This document shows, one piece after another, positions 59,236-64,000 of a stretch of DNA of 64,000 nucleotides. Position 1 is the first letter of the stretch. Each line of letters begins with the position of its first letter. The position numbers were made by a program, and so were the translations under genes. Source of the DNA: Phycisphaerae bacterium (GTDB lineage Bacteria > Planctomycetota > Phycisphaerae > UBA1845); NCBI GenBank assembly GCA_029260215.1, contig JAJDDQ010000039.1:112313-176312 (forward strand). The letters are read 5' to 3'. The notes under the pieces were generated by a model. The model was not told where the DNA came from, ran no database searches, and saw only the letters and a list, made by a program, of their open reading frames with translations.

Positions 59236-60375
59236 CTAATTCGCGGCGCGGAATGTGATGCCATCGAGAACCTTGATGTCGTGGAATGATTGTGTGTTGA
59301 CGAGCTCCACCCTTCCGTTGTTGCGAATCCTGATGGGCCAAGGTATTAGACTATCCGTGCTTGGTCCTGCGGGGATGAGGAAGAGTTCGGTGTTCGCGGG
59401 GCGGTAGCCGACCGGAAGATCGAACAGCGGCACATTGAACCCGCCACAGTCCTTTATCGTTCCACGCAGGTGTACGATACCGTTGCTGTCTTTGAACACG
59501 CCGGCTGGGTTCGTTCCAAAACCAAAATTGACTTGGCAAATGAGGGCCGCTGCCTGCCAGGCCTCCTGTCCCAAGGTGGCGCTGTCCGCAGTGATGGAGT
59601 TCGTGCCGATACTCGATGCACTTACGGCTCCCGTGTACAAATCGGCTGGTGTTACGCCGTCCGTTTTCCTGAGATACAGCCGAGTTTGGCCGTCCGGTTG
59701 CCCGGTGCCGATGCGCATCCGCCCCCAGAAGCCGTCCTGATCAAGCGTGAACCGATTGGTCTTGAAATTCCCGGCGACGTGAAGTCTCTGTTCGGCTGGC
59801 GATACGCCGATGCCGACATTGCCTCCGACGGACGACATCGCTCCTCCGGAAACTTTGTTGAGCGACGCCGCACTGCTCGCGATTTTGGCTGATGTAACCG
59901 CGTCGTTCACGATCTTGGTCGTTGTCACGGCGTTGTCGTCGATCGTCGCGCTGCGAAAGGCAAACGGAACGCCTGAAGCCGGCTGATCGGGAGCAAGCTG
60001 ATGGGAGCCGTTGACACCGTCGTCGAACCAGATACGCAACGCCACATCGTGCATGTTGAAAATCGACGAATCGATGTTGGCCATTCCGTTGTCACCGAGG
60101 CGAACGTTGTAGATGCCGTTGATGACGGTCAGTGAAACTGCTGTGTCTGGCTGCTGGTTTTGTTCACCGACACGCGAACCGTCGTGGGTCCACAGATTGC
60201 CACCGGTAGCAGGGTCGATCAACGCGAACCAGAAGTCGCCCTGGCCGTTGAATCGTGCGCCTTGCACCGCGATTACGCCCTGGTGGTTGAGGTGCAGGGG
60301 TGCGTCCGCACCGCGCGCCGGTATCGTAGCGGAAACGCCAACAATCGCAACGAGGCCAACTACACTTCTAAACAT
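59236..60375 (-). CDS. Secreted paralogue of the S74 fibre protein, without the chaperone domain
   Basis: The product has 379 residues with a signal peptide (FRSVVGLVAIVGVSATIPAR). The first 170 residues match the head of the 56220-57842 protein closely (LHLNHQGVIAVQGARF, NLWTHDGSRVG, VALRIWFDDGVNG, PFAFRSATIDDNAV), but there are only two ten-residue repeats. The SLNKVSGG and VGGNVGIGVSPAEQRLHVAG junction, typical of tail-fibre-like proteins, is kept. The C-terminal 120 residues are a different beta-rich domain (FKDSNGIVHLRGTIKDCGGF, PVGYRPANTELFLIPA) resembling phage-fibre knob sequences. It is expected to be a surface or secreted fibre. Confidence 0.82.
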   Translation of the reverse strand: MFRSVVGLVAIVGVSATIPARGADAPLHLNHQGVIAVQGARFNGQGDFWFALIDPATGGNLWTHDGSRVGEQNQQPDTAVSLTVINGIYNVRLGDNGMANIDSSIFNMHDVALRIWFDDGVNGSHQLAPDQPASGVPFAFRSATIDDNAVTTTKIVNDAVTSAKIASSAASLNKVSGGAMSSVGGNVGIGVSPAEQRLHVAGNFKTNRFTLDQDGFWGRMRIGTGQPDGQTRLYLRKTDGVTPADLYTGAVSASSIGTNSITADSATLGQEAWQAAALICQVNFGFGTNPAGVFKDSNGIVHLRGTIKDCGGFNVPLFDLPVGYRPANTELFLIPAGPSTDSLIPWPIRIRNNGRVELVNTQSFHDIKVLDGITFRAAN

Positions 60376-60755
60376 TGCATCATTCTCCTATTTGCAATTC
60401 AATCAAATTCAAAGATCAGCCGTGACTCCCCGCACGGCTTGGCCCGCTTCCACTGTCGGGAGCATGAATCGGGCCATTGTATAGTTTTCCAATGTTTCCG
60501 CGTAAGGGAAATGTCAATTTTTCGCGATTTCCAAGGATAGCCAGAATTTTCCTGGCCGGGGAATCTACGAGTAAAATCAGGCTCGCTTCGGTGGCAGGAG
60601 CGGCAGCAACACAGCCTCAGTCGGTACCGACGCGCGCCTTGTCGTCTTTACGTCCTGCCAATTTGCGCGATTATTCCGGTTGCTTCAACGGAAATGGTCG
60701 GTTGTGATTGGGCATTCAAAGGCGTGCCGACGGCGTATCTCCGGGCAGAATTCGA
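60376..60755. other. Intergenic region between divergent genes, no gene seen
   Basis: This 380-base region separates the fibre paralogue (-) and the mannosyltransferase (+) and should hold both promoters. Short A/T-rich stretches such as ATTGTATAGTTTTCC (about 60477-60491) could be part of a -10 region. I see no ribosome binding site followed by a plausible small gene. Confidence 0.4.
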
Positions 60756-61922
60756 ATGAGCGTGCAAAACAACTCGCTGGAACCAGGAAGCGCGGCCGGC
60801 GACATGCCCCGGTTCTGGCGTGTGCTTGCGCTGTTACTCGTATTGCGCGTGATCGTTTTCACGATATTGATTGGCTGGGAATCAATGTCGCCCACGCCCC
60901 CCCACGCGATCGCCGGCCACTATGTCGACACGAAGCCCATGCTCGCTCCCGTCGAGCAGGTGTTCGTCAAGTGGGACGCCTATTGGTACCTGCACATCGC
61001 GGAGCACGGCTACCAGTCTTACGTGCCGGGCACGGGGGCGTCGAGTGCAGCCTTCGCACCGCTCTATCCGTTCGCCATGCGCTGCCTGAATCGGATCGGC
61101 CTGCCAGCGTGGCTGGCGGGCGTACTGATTTCCAACGCTTGTTTCGTGGGCTTTCTGTACTATCTGTATCAACTCGGCCAGCGAATGCGCTCAGCCGAGT
61201 TCAGCCGACGGCTGATGATCTTCGTAAGCCTCTTTCCGTCGGCCTGGGTGTTCAGCATGGTGTACGCCGAGTCGATGTTCTGCCTGACGACAGCCGCTTT
61301 TTTCGTTCACTACGACCGCAAAAATTTCGTTCGCGCAGGGTTGCTGGCAGCCCTTTCGCCGCTGGTGCGAGTCGTCGGCGTCGTGCTGGTTCCGGCGTTG
61401 CTTATCGACCTGATTGTGCGTCGGATTCGTGGGTCAGTCGACCGCGGACGGTGGGTTACGCTGGTCGGCGCGGCTGCCGGGTTGATGGCGCTGGCGACGG
61501 TCTACTACGTGTCCGTGGGTGACGCATTGGCGTTCTTTCATGCAGGCTTAGCTTGGCCTTCCCGGATCGAGGTAGACGACGCACCGATTCCATTGGCGTG
61601 GAGTTTCGCGCTGCATGCGTGGGATCGATCCGAGGTGTGGCTTCATGCCGGTTTTTTCATCGCGTTCGCGATCGGCGGCATGCAGTTGCTCGCCCGCTCA
61701 CCTCGCATCCACGGCTACTACGTCGCCTTGTACTTGTGCGCTCTGACACAAATCCCGTGCATCTGCCAGACGCGATTCCTGCTGGCTTGCGTGCCAGGCC
61801 ATCTGCCGCTCGTCGGCTGGCTGATGCGAAGCCCCTCCGTTTTCACGATCGTTTGCACGCTGATGGGGTTGATGCAGATCATCTACGCGCGGCTGGCGTT
61901 GACGTGGACCCTTGTGTCGTAA
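60756..61922 (+). CDS. PIG-V-like integral membrane mannosyltransferase
   Basis: The product has 388 residues from the ATG at 60756, with about eight to nine membrane helices. The PIG-V signature is present: FVKWDAYWYLHIAEHGYQ (with the Asp that in GT-C enzymes sits in the catalytic loop), AFAPLYPFAMR, and FPSAWVFSMVYAESMF. Such enzymes move mannose from a polyprenyl-phosphate donor onto lipid or protein acceptors on the outer face of the membrane; in bacteria the acceptor is generally unknown. It is likely monocistronic. Confidence 0.88.
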   Translation: MSVQNNSLEPGSAAGDMPRFWRVLALLLVLRVIVFTILIGWESMSPTPPHAIAGHYVDTKPMLAPVEQVFVKWDAYWYLHIAEHGYQSYVPGTGASSAAFAPLYPFAMRCLNRIGLPAWLAGVLISNACFVGFLYYLYQLGQRMRSAEFSRRLMIFVSLFPSAWVFSMVYAESMFCLTTAAFFVHYDRKNFVRAGLLAALSPLVRVVGVVLVPALLIDLIVRRIRGSVDRGRWVTLVGAAAGLMALATVYYVSVGDALAFFHAGLAWPSRIEVDDAPIPLAWSFALHAWDRSEVWLHAGFFIAFAIGGMQLLARSPRIHGYYVALYLCALTQIPCICQTRFLLACVPGHLPLVGWLMRSPSVFTIVCTLMGLMQIIYARLALTWTLVS

Positions 61923-61934
61923 AACGTGCTGGGG

Positions 61935-61975
61935 AACGATCTTTTTCCTCTCCTTCGCAAGGAGGGAAGGAAGAA
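61935..61975. repeat. Short interspersed hairpin repeat
   Basis: CTCTCCTTCGCAAGGAGGGA contains complementary arms (TCCTT-CGC-AAGGA) in the style of the longer element at 34001-34095. It lies 13 bases after the mannosyltransferase stop and could stop convergent transcripts. Confidence 0.5.
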
Positions 61976-62001
61976 GTCGAGCGGTCTTTCTGGAAACGGC
62001 G

Positions 62002-62268
62002 CTACGTTACAATATGCGCAAGCCTTGAAACGCTCATAACGCTCGAATGCAGGACGAGCACAAGTTCGCGATTCGGCGAGACGCCGTGCGTGTTGGCTTC
62101 GTTGATGTAAACCTCTTTGTTCGCGTGGCCGTCGCGGCAATCGTGTACGTCGGCGTTCTCCAGCACGAATCCGGCTGCATTGACTTCGACGAGCGTACCG
62201 ATGTAAATAATCGTACCAGCCGTGTCGAGCACGACCTCGTTGGAGATAAAAATTTCGTACGGTTCCAT
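62002..62268 (-). CDS. Small conserved protein of unknown function
   Basis: The product has 88 residues (ATG at 62268; a GTG two codons upstream at 62274 is possible). The sequence MEPYEIFISNEVVLDTAGTI, VYINEANTHGVSPNRELVLV and VMSVSRLAHI is highly patterned, with beta strands, an N-terminal 'YEIFISNEVVLDT' and no membrane segment. I recall similar short proteins in other planctomycetes but no function. It looks like a small SH3- or Sm-like barrel, which is inference only. Confidence 0.7.
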   Translation of the reverse strand: MEPYEIFISNEVVLDTAGTIIYIGTLVEVNAAGFVLENADVHDCRDGHANKEVYINEANTHGVSPNRELVLVLHSSVMSVSRLAHIVT

Positions 62269-62393
62269 GGTCACGAGGTTTCAGCGTCCCCTGCCGGCGG
62301 CCCGGCGGTTGAAGTCGTCTTGGCCTGAACCTATAGTCAGGTAGGCGCATGAGCCGGTCAACATCTGATTTTTGAGAGATTGCGAGTCGATCC

Positions 62394-63386
62394 ATGACGA
62401 TTTCGAGGCGAATGATGGTCTTCGTGGCGACGCTGGTACTCACCGCGTCGTTTGCTCCGGTCCTGCTGGCCGACGACATCGACGACGAATACCTCCGACG
62501 ATCGCGCGCGTTGAGCGCCGACGACGTCAAAGGCCACCTGACGTTGGCCAAGTGGTGCCGCGCCAATGAGCGATGGAATCTCGTGGCCGACGAGTGCAAC
62601 GCCGTCCTGTTGGTCGATTCCAACAATCAGATCGCCGCGCTCCTTCTCGATCAGGCCCGCAAGATGCTCAACCATTCGATCAGGGGCGAAACCCCGCCCA
62701 AGGGCAGCGTGCCCGTGGCGAGCGGCAAGATTCCGCGCATCGTCAACGACGACGAAATCCAGCGCATCCGCCGCGCCGAGCTGTTCAAAACAGGCAAGGA
62801 ACGCGCGCGCATTCGCGTCGACCAGCGACAAGCACGGGAATTCATCCAAAGCATGAGTCGCAACCGGGGTTTCCCGGTGACTGAGAATGAATTCCATCGA
62901 CTCCCGCAGTTGGAAAAAGCGCGTCTCATTCTGCAGCACGGTCGCGATCGATACGCCGATGCGGTTCGAATCTCGACCGACCCGGACCGCGTGCGCGTGT
63001 TCGATCGCGAGGTCATGTCCACCATCGCCTCCGGCTGCGCGACGGTGGAATGTCACGGCGGCGCAGGGCCGAGCAAATTTCAAATTTACGGCGGACGATC
63101 CATCCGCGGTGCCAAGATGTACACGAATTTTCTCATACTCCAGCAATACGAAGTAGGCCCCCAACGACTGATCGACCGTTTGACGCCGGCGGACAGCCTG
63201 GTTCTCACCTACGGCCTTCCGCCTCAGCCCGGGCGCGAAGCACTGAACCACCCGACAAAAATCGACCCCATCTTCCTCAACACCAAAGATCGCAAATACC
63301 AAAAAATTCTCGACTGGATAAAGATGCTCGATTTCGACACGCCCGATTACGACGTCCAACTCGACGCGCCACCCACAACGCGCTAA
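62394..63386 (+). CDS. Exported protein with a CX4CH motif (cytochrome-like?)
   Basis: The product has 330 residues. A signal peptide (MMVFVATLVLTASFAPVLLA) is followed by a helical, charged N-terminal region with a TPR-like unit (LAKWCRANERWNLVADECNA). At about residue 215 is IASGCATVECHGGAGPSKF, a CX4CH motif in a context (GC...CHGG) that resembles heme c sites of planctomycete proteins, though the canonical motif is CX2CH. A conserved-looking C-terminus follows (YTNFLILQQYEVGPQRLIDR). Heme attachment is possible but unproven. No redox partner is adjacent. Confidence 0.75.
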   Translation: MTISRRMMVFVATLVLTASFAPVLLADDIDDEYLRRSRALSADDVKGHLTLAKWCRANERWNLVADECNAVLLVDSNNQIAALLLDQARKMLNHSIRGETPPKGSVPVASGKIPRIVNDDEIQRIRRAELFKTGKERARIRVDQRQAREFIQSMSRNRGFPVTENEFHRLPQLEKARLILQHGRDRYADAVRISTDPDRVRVFDREVMSTIASGCATVECHGGAGPSKFQIYGGRSIRGAKMYTNFLILQQYEVGPQRLIDRLTPADSLVLTYGLPPQPGREALNHPTKIDPIFLNTKDRKYQKILDWIKMLDFDTPDYDVQLDAPPTTR

Positions 63387-63531
63387 CGCGAGTGAATCAC
63401 AAAATCTGCATCGCGCGTCACCCACACCCGTTTAGCCGTGTCGCGTGCGACACGATCTCACGGTTGCGGCGCGTGCGACACGAATCCCCCCGCGTGTTCG
63501 GACACCCCGTTCGCCGATAGAATAACCACAT

Positions 63532-64000
63532 ATGGCCGACGCAAACGGTGACAAGCGACTGGCGACATTGCGGGAGAAGATCGGTCTTTTCCCGAAGCAA
63601 CCCGGCGTGTACCTGATGAGGGACGCACGCGGGCGGGTGCTCTACGTGGGCAAAGCCAAAGACCTGCGCTCCCGCGTCGGAAGCTACTTCCAGCCGTCAG
63701 CCGACCTGCTCAACACGCGCGGCCCGGACATCGCACGCATGGCCACGCAGGTCGTGGACATCGACTTCCTCGACTGCGAAACGGAAGTCGACGCACTGCT
63801 GCGCGAAGCCCGGCTTATCAAGGACATTCAGCCGCCGTTCAACGCCCAGCTCAAAGACGACAAAACATTTCCGTACATCGAGATCACAACGTCGGACGAT
63901 TTCCCGGGCGTCTTCGTCACGCGCACGCCACGACTAAAGGGCAGCAAACTCTACGGACCGTTCTCCAGCCCGGCTGCGGTACGCGACGCCGTGAACGCCA
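63532..64000 (+). CDS. uvrC: Excinuclease ABC subunit C, N-terminal part (runs off the window)
   Basis: The ATG at 63532 opens a frame that stays open to the window end (156 codons). The GIY-YIG nuclease domain is clear: LFPKQPGVYLMRDARGRVLY, YVGKAKDLRSRVGSYFQ, then DIDFLDCETEVDALLREARL and LKDDKTFPYIEIT. UvrC makes the 3' and 5' incisions in nucleotide excision repair. The remaining domains lie beyond the window. Confidence 0.95.
   Translation, partial: MADANGDKRLATLREKIGLFPKQPGVYLMRDARGRVLYVGKAKDLRSRVGSYFQPSADLLNTRGPDIARMATQVVDIDFLDCETEVDALLREARLIKDIQPPFNAQLKDDKTFPYIEITTSDDFPGVFVTRTPRLKGSKLYGPFSSPAAVRDAVNA

Noticed and set aside
1-64000. CRISPR arrays, tRNA or rRNA genes, transposases, prophage
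   Set aside because: No regularly spaced repeats, cloverleaf genes, DDE/serine recombinases or phage structural operons were recognised on reading both strands; a tRNA scan was not possible here.

Overview
The window looks like a chromosomal segment of a Planctomycetota bacterium, probably Phycisphaerae-like. This rests on gene content and style, not on a database search. The main pointers are several large secreted proteins ending in dockerin-like Asp/Gly/Asn calcium-loop tails, an EF-G of the SAHIDSGKTT (spdEFG/mitochondrial) type, an HTH-fused sigma factor, a short protein with a CX4CH motif, multi-hairpin interspersed repeats, and moderately high GC. No rRNA, tRNA, CRISPR array, transposase or prophage was recognised.

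Layout. 1-7.0 kb: a gene tail, a YjfB-like motility protein, and a respiratory locus. The locus holds a heme-copper oxidase operon (subunits II, I, III, IV and two small membrane proteins, + strand) facing SCO1 and DUF420 genes (- strand), followed by a Fur-family regulator. 7.2-12.0 kb: metK and two secreted dockerin-tailed proteins. 12.2-15.6 kb: a prpD-prpB-prpC operon with 4-bp overlaps (2-methylcitrate cycle). 15.7-16.3 kb: a DUF433/DUF5615 toxin-antitoxin-like pair. 16.5-18.6 kb: a membrane Fe-S/CCG-domain reductase of the ETF:quinone-oxidoreductase (DUF224/EMO) type, plausibly the electron outlet for acyl-CoA or propionate catabolism. 18.7-33.9 kb: a TPR protein, an unusual sigma-70 factor, a coiled-coil membrane protein, an FG-GAP protein, an AsmA-like protein, an M16 protease and two tandem paralogous membrane proteins.

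34-38 kb is the accessory part. It has an orphan DNA topoisomerase VI subunit A, a small Rieske protein and a patch of gene debris. The debris consists of a nucleotidyltransferase N-terminus fused by deletion to a truncated polynucleotide-kinase domain, and a RhuM-like C-terminal tail, lying around two unknown genes and a secreted Cys-phosphatase. 38.5-45 kb: rpmI-rplT, a small membrane protein, an FHA protein, hemW, a GGEEF response regulator and an SGNH-hydrolase-like protein. It ends with a periplasmic glutathione peroxidase whose catalytic codon is an in-frame TGA followed by a SECIS-like hairpin, that is, a selenoprotein that ordinary gene calling splits in two.

45.2-52.2 kb: ECF sigma, anti-sigma, a secretin-N-like secreted protein and a 1481-residue membrane-anchored TPR protein form a compact locus. 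52.6-64 kb: EF-G, a methyltransferase, three secreted minus-strand genes (two share an N-terminal domain, one ends in a peptidase S74 chaperone, the YWTD-repeat gene is frameshifted), a PIG-V-like mannosyltransferase, a small conserved protein, a secreted protein with a CX4CH motif, and the start of uvrC.

Interspersed hairpin-rich repeats occur throughout. One 75-bp family is present twice in opposite orientation. Another family has a piece lying in frame inside the Fe-S reductase gene.
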